Positions 12,579-22,184 of a stretch of DNA of 64,000 nt are shown piece after piece. A program made the position numbers and the translations under genes. Each line of letters starts with the position of its first letter. The stretch's first letter is position 1. The stretch covers positions 9,970,066-10,034,065 of the forward strand of contig NC_066838.1 of assembly GCF_001640805.2 (NCBI RefSeq), written 5' to 3'. Source of the stretch: Lates calcarifer (taxonomy: Eukaryota > Chordata > Actinopteri > Centropomidae). Under the pieces are notes generated by a model, which did not search any database, was not told the origin of the DNA, and saw only the letters and a list, made by a program, of their open reading frames with translations.

Positions 12579-14075
12579 AAAACCCTAGATACATGGGCCA
12601 AGTTTCAACGCATACCAGCTGCCACTGTTCGTCAAAAACACAGAAGACAGCTGTGGTTAAATGACGAAATGATTGGACTGAAGCGATCATCAAAAATGCT
12701 CGTGTGTGTAGCCCACACTTCATATCAGGTAAGGTCGCTAATTTAAAGTATTTGTTCTGTACGAAACAAGGAGGATGGGGTGATGTCACGTAACGCCTTT
12801 ATTGTCATGTATTTTCATATCAGGGCAGCCATCAATGAACTGTGACAGCCCAGATTTTGTACCCTCTATTTTTGACCATAACGTTCAGAGGACTGCACGG
12901 GGAACTGCAGGGTTAGTGCTCTGTCAGCTGACATTTAATCAGTGGTCTTATTCCTCTCAGCCACAACAACGTTTCCTGTGTTCGTATCGTGTAGTTTACT
13001 TTGAATTTGTGCAGTGTTATCTTTCTCTTCATCTGTTAAATCATGCACTGCTGCGTATCACAGGAAGGGTAAACCAGGAACAGGCCGGAAGAGAAAATGC
13101 TCTGCAGCCACGGTTCCTCCTGAAGCCAATCAGACCACATTGTCTGAGTTATCTACAGGTATGGAAGCAAAAGCAGATATCATATTTGTATAACATTTAT
13201 GTCATGTTAAAACAAAGCTTATGGCTTGTTTTGTCTTTTAGGTTTTAAAGGTGAATGTGATCTGGTGCCACGAAAACAGATGGATGCACTCATCCTGCAG
13301 TACCAGCTGTTAGATCAATACAAAGCCCTGAAACATGAACTGGAGGCAACACAGGAAGAAAACAAACAACTGAAGGAGCAGCTAGGGAGATCAAACTTCA
13401 GGTTTGACTCAATTAAAAATGAAGGCTATAAAGGTGAGGTCGAGCTCCTGGATGACTTTGTTAACAGCGTGTTCAGGTCTCACCAATATGAAGACCTGTA
13501 TTCCAGTGATTATAAAAGAAGAAATGGAGGATGTGAAATATTAATCGGAAGACAAGGAAAAGAACCTCTGCAACAGAGCAGTATGTTTGTGTGCATTGTC
13601 TTTTCACATGCTTTTTTGTTGTTGTTGTTGTTGTTATGTTACAAACCTGTAGGGGTGTTGTAGAGATTTATGTTTTTATTAAATGTTCCTCTACAGACCT
13701 AATGTGACCTATAACTGTAAAATGATGCCAAAATAAGTTTTGTTTACTTTCAATCCTCATTATTTCACTCATATGAAACAATGTACATTGTTGTTTGGAT
13801 TTGTTTACTTCAAGTTGTTTCAGGTAGTTTAAAAGGAGGTCATCACTGTTCAGGTGTAATTGGTAGTCATCATGTTCTTTGCAGTTACATCCAGATTTCT
13901 TTTCTTCATGGAATCCAAGAACATTTTTACAGCGGTCAGGGAACCTTATCATTTGCCAAAGAGAGACCTTTTGTATAATGCACTGGAGGAACACATGATG
14001 GAGATGATCTATGACTTAGGAAGAAGGAGAAGATGGGCCTTTTGTGACAGTTGTCTGACCCAATTACCAATATAG
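12579..14075 (+). pseudogene. THAP-domain gene, five exons, probably inactivated
   Basis: THAP domains are C2CH zinc fingers of DNA-binding proteins and P-element/harbinger-type transposases. Proposed exons: about 12579-12728, 12824-12911, 13064-13158, 13242-13580 and 13885-14075, all with GT/AG ends and matching phases. Visible are KFQRIPA and RRQLWLN, then in another frame RNDWTEAIIKNARVCSPHF (the C..H pair), then SPDFVPSIF after a phase-correct junction. A basic GRKRK follows in exon 3. Exon 4 encodes a coiled coil (about 25 residues around LKHELEATQEENKQLKEQL) and FRFDSIKN, which resembles the segment that precedes the DDE region in fish THAP transposases. Exon 5 ends at TAG 14075. A one-base frameshift with an in-frame TGA near 12660 breaks the THAP domain, the N-terminal C..C half was not found, and no DDE catalytic core is present. 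It is either a decaying domesticated gene or one carrying a sequence error. Confidence 0.6.
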
Positions 14076-14100
14076 AGGACACTGTTAAACCACTACATTC

Positions 14101-14106
14101 TTTATT
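14101..14106 (-). terminator. Polyadenylation signal of the minus-strand elastase
   Basis: TTTATT on the + strand reads AATAAA on the - strand, 48 bases after the stop codon of the elastase gene ending at 14154. The spacing is typical for a short digestive-enzyme 3' UTR. Confidence 0.8.
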
Positions 14107-14153
14107 TGACTGTCAAGTGCAACAACCAACAGTGACACAAACCAGTCCACATC

Positions 14154-17105
14154 TTAGTTGCTGGCCATCACCTGGAAAAAAGAAAGCATAAAATCAATAT
14201 TTTGAAATAGGGTGCTATGGAATCTGTACTTTATCACAACATTTCCATTCACTTTTCTTCTGAGCTACCAAGTACTTGAAGTTTAAGTTAAAAACTGAGA
14301 TGATTATAACTGTGGTATTTCAAAATTTGTGTAACTTCATGGAATATTTTAGGTAAACTTGCTGAATTTTGCCAAAAATTTTAAATGGAAATGTTTTCCA
14401 ACTTTTATATAAAACAGTTTCTGAGATTTTTTTAAGTATGCAGTGCTTTTCCACTTACGTTGTTTATCCAGGAGATGTAGGCACTGACCCTGGTGAAGAC
14501 AGAGGGCTTCTTGGGGTAGTTGCATCCCATGCTTGAGCCAAAGCTCACCACACCGTGGACCTCCCAGGAGCCATCGGGGCTCTGGCAGTTCAGAGGACCG
14601 CCAGAGTCTCCCTAAAGAGTAACAAGGGCAATTGTGATGTTAGGCCAAAAAGACAAATGATGGTAAGTGTGATTTGAAAATTCATAGATCAGAGATACAG
14701 AGATATGTCTGGGTGTGTGTTTTACAAAAACTAGATTTACATAAGTTTGTAAAATAAAATAAATCAGACTCACGTTGCAGCTAGCCAGCTGTCCGTCTCC
14801 TCCAGCACAGACCATGCTGGTGGTGACCAGGCTGCCCCACCAGTCAGACCTGGTGCAGGTGGAGTGGCCAACCACGGGAAGGAGGGCCTGCTGCAGGATG
14901 TCGGCAATAGGACCTCCAGCTTTAGAGGAGAAAAGCACATTCACACTCAGGACTGCACTCAAAACCAGTTCAAAAGCAGGTAAAAAACTACATTTCTTGA
15001 AGATTAAAAAGCTTTGTAAGGATCAACAGAGATTATAATTCTTGTCTGTATGTCGGAGCCTGTATCATATTCTATCTCTTTAAAACATGCAAATCATTTC
15101 TACTTATTTTATGCATAAGGTTGAGGTGTAATCCCTTAAGATGTAACTTTGTTATTTTTGGTTTATTGGGAAATCAGTGGAAGGTTTTAAGTCGTAAGAC
15201 TGAGGAGAGACAAAACCAAGGCATGATTAAAAATGATCTTGAAACTGGACTCAGCCACTTCAGTCCTGTCTTGTTCATGGCCGATGACATTTCAGTGGAT
15301 GATTAACTTATTGAGTCCTGTGATCATACGGATTCAACTGGAATACTTATAAAACATAACTGATGTATCAACACATTAATGTTCCAAGCCTTGGTTGACA
15401 GTTGTCTTTTGTCTGTTTGTTTTTGCGAGGACGTTTTGTTGCTATAACTTACTCCAGAGACGTCCCCAGCCAGTGACATAGCAGGGAGCTCCATGAGGCT
15501 GGATGTCACCAGAGTTGGGAAGGCAGGCAGCCATGATGGTGTCAGAGAATGTGACAGGAGTCGACAGCTTGATCAGGGCAATGTCATTGCTGGAATGTGA
15601 ATACAAGCAGAACAACTAAAAAACAGAATACTAACAAGCACTAATAGCAAATACTTAAAACAAAATGATCACAGCAGCATAATATGTGGCCCACCATATA
15701 TCATTATTATAACTGAACCCACCGGATTCTGTAAGAGTCCCACTGTGGATGGACGACAATCTTGCTGGGGCTGATGGCAATGGAACCAGCCTCATTATTG
15801 TTCTTCAGGTTGTGTTTTCCCAGATAGACTCTGTAGGTGCGACTGCTGCTTGGCCACAAAATAAATAAAAAGAAAAATAAATAAACAAACAAATCAGAAG
15901 TTGCTTAAGGCAGGGATCTATTCACTTAAAACAGCCAAGTTAGTTACAACAAGTACCAATACAATTACCCCTACTACCACACTGTAATAATTGATGTGGT
16001 TCAACTTAAAAATTCATTTCAATTGCTGCCTTAAATATAAGTCATAAAACACAATTTAAAGATAAGCTTTGTTTCAACGCAAAATGTTAAGTTATACAAG
16101 TTGTGTAATTAATCATCATTTGTTGTTTAAAATTGATTTTCTTGAGTTAAAACAACTAACTCTGTTACATTATCCAGTCAAGAAATGCTTTATCTTGTCA
16201 ATTTCACAATTCACAATTTCAAGTTAAGATAACTTCAATTATATTCATAGCAACTGCCATTTCAAGTTGGGTTTACTCTTGTTTTTGAGGCAGTAATTGA
16301 ACTTAAGGGAACTAATGTATTTAATTGTCATTCCTTACCTTGACTACTAATGGCAGCATTGTATTAGTACAGTCCTACTGTTGCCATTTAACTCCCCCTA
16401 ACCCTAACCCCTTCAATTATTTAATTGAATAAAAGTAACAATACTAACAAATGATATACTGTATATATACAGTGTATTTTACTTATAGGGCTGCTTAAGT
16501 GATCAAGTACATTTTTAAATAGCAAATCCAAACTTTACTCTTCCTTCTGTACTCTGTCACAGAGTATGATAAGTACCCTGTCTACTACAGGCCTGACTCT
16601 CTTTGTCTTCTGCGCCTTGCATGCCTTCTTCACGTTTCCTAAACTTTTTAAGCCATACCCGATGCAGTGAGCAGCAGTGAGGACCCACTGGTTGGAGATC
16701 AGAGTGCCACCGCAGGTGTGGTAGAAGTTGCTGCCACTCTTGTACTGCAGAGACACCTGAGGAAAACAGACAAGAACGGCACATGTTGTATGACAATAGG
16801 AAATGGATAGAAGACAGAACTGAGAGATTTAAAGGAGTATACCTGCCAGGGCCAGCTGTTCTCACGGACATCATCTCCACCAACCACCCTGGTGATGGTG
16901 GGGGGGAAGGTGGGCAGGCCGCACCCGTAGGCTGAGAGACAGTACAGAACAGTACAATATGGTCATTCATGATGGTAACTAATGTAGATCACTTAATGTA
17001 AAAGGAGTGCAGACAGCTGTATGTAGCAAAACATGCAATTGTCTGGTCAGAGGAGTATCAGAGCTTACCACCAGCAACAAACAAAGCCAAGATCACGAAC
17101 TTCAT
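14154..17105 (-). CDS. cela2a: Chymotrypsin-like elastase, CELA2 type (gene 1)
   Basis: Secreted pancreatic serine protease zymogen of the chymotrypsin/elastase family (S1), acting in gut lumen digestion. Eight coding exons: 17105-17069, 16931-16843, 16756-16659, 15845-15723, 15589-15453, 14919-14774, 14611-14459, 14171-14154; all ends GT/AG, phases agree, 266 residues. [12 protein letters not shown] is the signal peptide. Activation peptide [12 protein letters not shown] precedes VVGG. The triad is H72 (TAAHC), D118 (NDIAL) and S213 (GDSGGP). The pocket region SFGSS with KPSVFT fits elastase 2 rather than trypsin, since no Asp precedes the catalytic CNGDSGG. Length and exon lengths are the same as in the neighbouring gene 2. 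TATA at 17154-17148 and AATAAA at 14106-14101 fit a compact, highly expressed gene. A MITE-like insert lies in intron 3. The ela2 versus ela2l name is uncertain; the family call is firm. Confidence 0.95.
16018..16301. mobile_element. MITE-like inverted-repeat element in elastase intron 3
   Basis: CAATTGCTGCCTTAAA at 16020-16035 is matched in reverse complement at 16284-16299 (TTTGAGGCAGTAATTG) with two differences. Between them is AT-rich DNA with scattered inverted AACTTGAA-type words. The layout suggests a small non-autonomous DNA transposon with subterminal inverted repeats. The true ends and target duplication are not resolved. Confidence 0.45.
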
Positions 17106-17147
17106 TGTGACTGTCTTCAGCAGAAGTTTAGGGGGCCCTGCCCCTTC

Positions 17148-17154
17148 TTATATA
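17148..17154 (-). promoter_or_regulatory. TATA box of elastase gene 1
   Basis: TATATAA on the - strand lies about 43 bases upstream of the start codon at 17105. This places transcription start near 17120-17125 and gives a very short 5' UTR, as usual for pancreatic zymogen genes. Confidence 0.8.
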
Positions 17155-17206
17155 GTGCTTTAACAGAACTCGAGTGTGTTGCTTAACATTTGCAAAAGCA
17201 CAGCCT

Positions 17207-17219
17207 GGAAAAGTAGGTG
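17207..17219 (-). promoter_or_regulatory. PTF1-like bipartite acinar site
   Basis: The - strand reads CACCTACTTTTCC, which resembles the PTF1 cognate element of pancreatic enzyme promoters: a CACCTG-type E-box followed at short spacing by a TTTCC box bound by the RBPJ/RBPJL subunit. The E-box half is imperfect (CACCTA). It lies about 55 bp upstream of the TATA box. Function is inferred from the known logic of acinar genes. Confidence 0.5.
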
Positions 17220-17238
17220 GGAAAAATAAATCAACCTT

Positions 17239-17281
17239 GGAGATAAGTAACCACAGATATACCCAAATACACCTTATCTCC
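17239..17281. promoter_or_regulatory. Inverted pair of GATA sites
   Basis: GGAGATAAG at 17239-17247 and its exact reverse complement CTTATCTCC at 17273-17281 flank 25 bases. Each contains an AGATAAG GATA-factor site. GATA4/6 act in pancreas and gut, so a regulatory role in this upstream region is plausible. Confidence 0.5.
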
Positions 17282-17331
17282 CCCCCTCAACCTCTGTGTG
17301 AACCTCACAGATGTCTCAAAGTGACCCAAGC

Positions 17332-17340
17332 TGGCCTTGG
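17332..17340 (-). promoter_or_regulatory. NR5A2 (LRH-1)-like site
   Basis: The - strand reads CCAAGGCCA, close to the NR5A2 consensus YCAAGGYCA. NR5A2 cooperates with PTF1 in acinar gene expression. The same nine-base word recurs upstream of the divergently transcribed elastase at 18226-18234. Confidence 0.5.
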
Positions 17341-18225
17341 ATAACTTTAAAGTAAAAGATGATGTTTATAATCTGTGGTTATATGTTTAGTTGAACATGG
17401 TTTGTCCATAAGTCTTATTCAGTCAAAGAAAATTAAAGTGCCACCCTATTTTTATACATGAAAATAAACAATGTTCACTTAGGATTTTAGTTACTTTTCA
17501 CTGTTTTGTTTTTAGCACCAAGTCTATTTCTGGTATGGGTAACAGAAAATTATGCACCTTACTCTATGTGTATGCATATGGATATGAACAGCCTCAAATA
17601 ATAGCAAAATATATACGATAAATTGCACACTTTTGAAATTGCTAGAAATGTTTGTGATGAATAAGCAGTTTCCACACATAAAACACTTGAGTGGCAAATG
17701 ATAAAACATGCAACAATGGACACTGATACAGACAAATCATGTAATTATCTGATGTGTAATAAAGTTGTATTTTACTCTAGCAGTTTATAATCATTCATTG
17801 CTTTTTTGGAGCATGACCAGTAGGTACTGCAGTTGTAGTTTCTCAATGGGCACTTAACTATTTTCACCAATCCACCTTTTTTTTCTTTGTGGAATTTTGC
17901 TGTGGAATTATTATCATGATTTTGTATTTAATGTACTTTTATTGAAAAGGGAATTTCAGTATGTGATGTGCTGCTTACTTCTGTTTAACTAATGCAGTAC
18001 AGTCACATGAAACATTAAATGCTTTCATAAGTAATGGGAACTTCAGCTGCTGAAGGAGGCAATATTTCTCTTTCATAAGGGAGTCAGAGAAGGGAATGCT
18101 ACATTTGATATGAAATAAGGATCTTTGTATCAACTCCAGCTCTTGAACGTAAAAGATAAAAACCCTTCATTCCACTGACTGGTTCAACAAACAAGTTCAA
18201 AAACATACAGAACTCCAGGACACGT

Positions 18226-18234
18226 TGGCCTTGG
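18226..18234 (-). promoter_or_regulatory. NR5A2 (LRH-1)-like site upstream of elastase gene 2
   Basis: TGGCCTTGG on + (CCAAGGCCA on -) lies about 135 bp upstream of the TATA-like box of the + strand gene. It is identical to the site at 17332-17340 in the other half of the divergent intergenic region. Confidence 0.45.
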
Positions 18235-18361
18235 CCTAGTATTCCTGTCCATTTCTGGCCGTTTTGATGTCCACTAAGCTCCACCCTGGCGTTAAGATTT
18301 GTGAAACAGCAAATCTCCAAGAATCCAATACAGTTTTTTGAAGGTTACGTAACCTGAAAGA

Positions 18362-18368
18362 TATATAT
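18362..18368 (+). promoter_or_regulatory. TATA-like box of elastase gene 2
   Basis: TATATAT lies about 45 bases upstream of the start codons at 18407/18410. The spacing is nearly the same as in elastase gene 1, implying a leader of about 15-20 bases. Confidence 0.65.
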
Positions 18369-18406
18369 GTGTCAGATGTTTTACTGCAAACCGTGGAGAT
18401 ACAGAC

Positions 18407-21400
18407 ATGATGAAGTTTGTGGTGCTCGCTCTCTTCGTTGCTGGTGGTAAGAATCTTTCCGTTGCTAAAAACATGACACACAGTGTTACAGCCACCTGTC
18501 TCTAGCTGTGTTCACTTGGTTTCTCTACAGACTAAATCCAGATTAATAATTATGTTATGTGCAGCAATTAAAAAAAATTATGCCTGTCTGTCCCCTCAGC
18601 CTATGGGTGTGGCCTGCCCACTTTCCCACCTGTGGTGAGCAGGGTGGTTGGAGGAGAGGATGTCAGGCCTCACAGCTGGCCCTGGCAGGTAAACTGAGAC
18701 AGACACTGCAGAAAGCTACATGTAGAACAGAGACCAAAACTCTCACAATATCAAGCGATGTGGAGCCACAGAAAATAAATATATGAATTCTGAAAGAGAA
18801 AGGGCAAGGAAAACTTATGTGAAAAGATGCATTAGAACTATTGTTAAGAGACATAAAAGACATAAAAAGGGGAAATAAATCAATTTTAATGGAATAAAAG
18901 GGTTAGGAAGTGGTGAACTCCCATCAGGACATGTACACTTCAAACTACATGAAAAAAAAACATTACCCATAACAAGAACACCAAACAAATGACACAGAAA
19001 AGAAAAAAAGAAAGCTTTAAGACAACTGATTTTCTTCATATATGTGTTTTAGATTTCCCTGCAGTATAACAGACAGGGAGAGTGGAGACACACCTGTGGA
19101 GGTACCCTAATCTCTAACCAGTGGGTCCTGACTGCTGCTCACTGTATCAGGTATGAAATAGTGGAGCACAAAACAATTGCTCATAGGTTATTATAACTCT
19201 ATGTTAACACCGACACAAATACTATGTGTGTTATCCATGAGTATTTGTGGCAATTTCATTTGTTTCTAATACATTTTGAATTGTTTCAAGAAATTCTCAG
19301 AACCAAGTGACCAAAGGTGGAATAGCAGCTAATTATTCAGTAATATTATTCAACAGATTTTTAGCTCATGGGTACATTATATTAACTGAAAAGACCTGTT
19401 AGGAGGACCATATTTCCACATAGAATCTTGATGACATGGTTTGTGATTAGCTAGTGATTGTGTTTTGTTTGAAAAGGTACTTTAGTGCTTTACTGCTTCA
19501 TATTCTTCCCCCTGTGAACTTACAGCAATGGCAAGGAGTACAGAGTGGCCATGGGAAAGCACAACTTGGTGGAGACAGAGGAGGCTGCTGTGTTCATGGG
19601 CACTGCTAACATCATCGTGCATGAGAAGTGGAACCCTCTCTTCATCCGGTAAAACATTAAGGATACGGCTATGAATTGAAAGACTTTGCTGAAAACCAAA
19701 AAGATGATTTCAGTAAATGCTACAGGTAATAACAGTAGAAAGTCGAGTCTATGGTGGATCTAAATGAGTGTGTTTCTTCTCCAGTAATGACATTGCCCTG
19801 ATCAAGCTGGAGTCCCCTGTTACCTTCTCTGATGCCATCATGGCTGCTTGTCTCCCCACTGCTGGCTTCATCCTTCCCCATAATGAGCCCTGCTACGTCA
19901 CTGGATGGGGTCGCCTCTATAGTGAGTGCTCAGTCTCTTTCCTCTGTTTGAGACATATTCAGTTTAATTTAATTGAATATGATTAGCGTGTTTTAATCCA
20001 GTTTGTATTTTGTCTCAAAAAAAACAAAACAAAAACTGTATATAATTGTGACAGTTGCAGTGGAGAACACATTATTTACTATAGTTTTAATAATGAGGTA
20101 TTATAAACTTTCTTAGTATTTAGGGTAATATACAGAATTGACAGATATACAGATATATGTATATAGGTATATGCAGTGCATTATAAAAGGTAAATGTAAA
20201 AACATTACAGATTAGGTCATGTTATTTGATGTCAGATGGCCTCAAAGAGACTATTTTCCTATAATGACCAGCTGATCACACATAATCAAAGTTATTAAAG
20301 ACAATACTTACAATATCTGACAAAAATGTTATTGATAATTATTATTATAATTATATCAAAGCCACAACACACAGAATTACACTAAGCACATTTGCAGATG
20401 CAGCTGTCTAAGTTTAAGAGAATGGATGGACAGTGTTTGTTTTGCTTCATCTAAAAGCACTGTTTTACTGTGCTGCAGTTGTCTTTTACCTGAGCTGACC
20501 ATGCTTGAGCATGTATGTATCTCTCCTCCACTCAGCTGGAGGTCCCATTGCCGACATCCTGCAGCAGGCTCTCTTGCCTGTGGTGGACCACGCCACCTGC
20601 TCCAAGCCTGACTGGTGGGGTTTCCAGGTGAAGGAAACCATGGTCTGTGCAGGCGGAGATGGAGTTATGTCTGGTTGCAATGTGAGTCTAAAATAATGAA
20701 TGACACAATTACATTATTTATATAAAATAACACATCATAAATTTATATATTTATTTTTTAATCATTTCTATGCACATTTGCAGCTGCAAAAATTAGTTAT
20801 TTAATGAATTAATCAATCATCAGAAAATTTATCAGCAACTATTTATAATCTATTAATTGTTTCAGTCATTTTTCAAGCATAATTGCATAATATTTACTGG
20901 TTTCAGCTTCTATAGTGTGAATATTGGCTGGTTTTCTTAGTCTTCTGTGATACTGAACAAAATATCTTTGGGTTTTGGACTGTTAACGGATAACACAAGC
21001 AAAGCAACTGAATATGTAAGCTTAAGAACTTTGCAATAATGATAATAATTGTTCCACTTACAAACAGTCAGACTTCTGTTCCTTTATATCTTAGTCCTTT
21101 AACTGACTTCTTGTGATGTTATTCTCCAAAAAAGCTGGATTGAAATTTGATTTGAAAATCAGATTTTTATTCTGTTTTGTGAATAACCTACAGTATTTCA
21201 GTGGAAGAGTGTCAGTTAAAGGGTCTAAAAAAAAGGAAGGTCTGTAAGGTATCATGAGTAATGTTAGATGTAAACACTAGACTCACTGAGTGTCTTTCCA
21301 GGACAAGAAGTTACTGTTAAATGTGGAATTTTTGATCATATGTTTGCTCTCACCTGATTCAGGGAGACTCTGGCGGTCCTCTGAACTGCCAGAACGCTGA

Positions 21401-21739
21401 TGGTGCCTGGGAGGTTCACGGTATCGTCAGCTTTGGCTCTGGCATCAAGTGCAACTTGGCCAAGAAGCCCACTGTCTTCACCCGTGTCAGCGCCTACAGC
21501 GACTGGATCAGCTCTGTAAGTTCCTGAACCTCTCTCATTGACGGACTGCAGGGGTTGAACCCCCAAACCTACAAGTCTTTTTTCATCTGTGCTATTTCAT
21601 TCAGATTTCAAAGATGAGCTTAACAAAGAATCTGGATCATTCTAAAGAAAATAAGTTAATTCTTCCACTGAAATCTATGTGCTGCACCAAATCTAACATG
21701 TCTCTATCATCTCCTCCACAGAAAATGGTGGCCTATTGA
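18407..21739 (+). CDS. cela2a: Chymotrypsin-like elastase, CELA2 type (gene 2)
   Basis: Secreted S1-family elastase zymogen. Coding exons: 18407-18446, 18600-18688, 19053-19150, 19526-19648, 19785-19921, 20536-20681, 21363-21515, 21722-21739; from exon 2 the lengths equal those of gene 1, and all junctions are GT/AG and in phase. Two ATGs are adjacent (18407, 18410); the second gives [12 protein letters not shown] and 266 residues. Activation peptide [12 protein letters not shown] precedes VVGG. The triad (numbered from 18410) is H72, D118 and S213. The pocket is SFGSG with KPTVFT. The C-terminus is ISSKMVAY. It is transcribed divergently from gene 1 and lies 0.45 kb upstream of gene 3 in tandem. 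Exon 7 shares its first 31 bases exactly with gene 1, so recent duplication or gene conversion is likely. Naming among fish ela2 paralogues is uncertain. Confidence 0.95.
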
Positions 21740-21783
21740 GAGGATAGTCTTTGGGGATGAAAGAAACTATATGGACATATAAA

Positions 21784-21812
21784 AATAAATAACATTTTGA
21801 ACTATAAATAAA
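21784..21812 (+). terminator. Two polyadenylation signals of elastase gene 2
   Basis: AATAAA occurs at 21784-21789 and again at 21807-21812, about 45 and 68 bases after the stop codon. Either would give a short 3' UTR. Confidence 0.8.
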
Positions 21813-22124
21813 ATGAAATATCAAGGTTTTGTGTCATTTTGTTTTGTAACATCTTTTGTACAGGGTCAGCAGTTTCCCAAAAAATATGCAAACCTGAGGA
21901 GAGTGAATATTGAGCTAGTTTTATTCTGACAACTATATAAAGTATGAAGTTAGATAAATGATACTATTATAGCAGAAAAAGTTTCAGTGTTCCCCCAGGG
22001 GGACAGCAATGGGAAAATCCTATCACCAACCACATGCTGTATGCTCAGTTGTTTGACTTTCTGCATGAGTCGGCCAGGTTTCCCAGACCAGTCTTTTTAC
22101 TGGAGAGAAGTTCCTAGCCTACAG

Positions 22125-22132
22125 TATAAATA
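22125..22132 (+). promoter_or_regulatory. TATA box of elastase gene 3
   Basis: TATAAATA lies 53 bases upstream of the start codon at 22185. TTTCCCAG near 22079 could be the TC-box half of a PTF1 site, but no good CACCTG E-box sits at the usual distance. Confidence 0.75.
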
Positions 22133-22184
22133 CAGGCCTGTTTTTAAACACAAGATTTAGGCTTTAAGTACATACTCTACAGCC

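Noticed and set aside
21336..21566. Minus-strand open frame opposite elastase gene 2 exon 7
   Set aside because: It is the antisense shadow of a conserved coding exon; no independent evidence.
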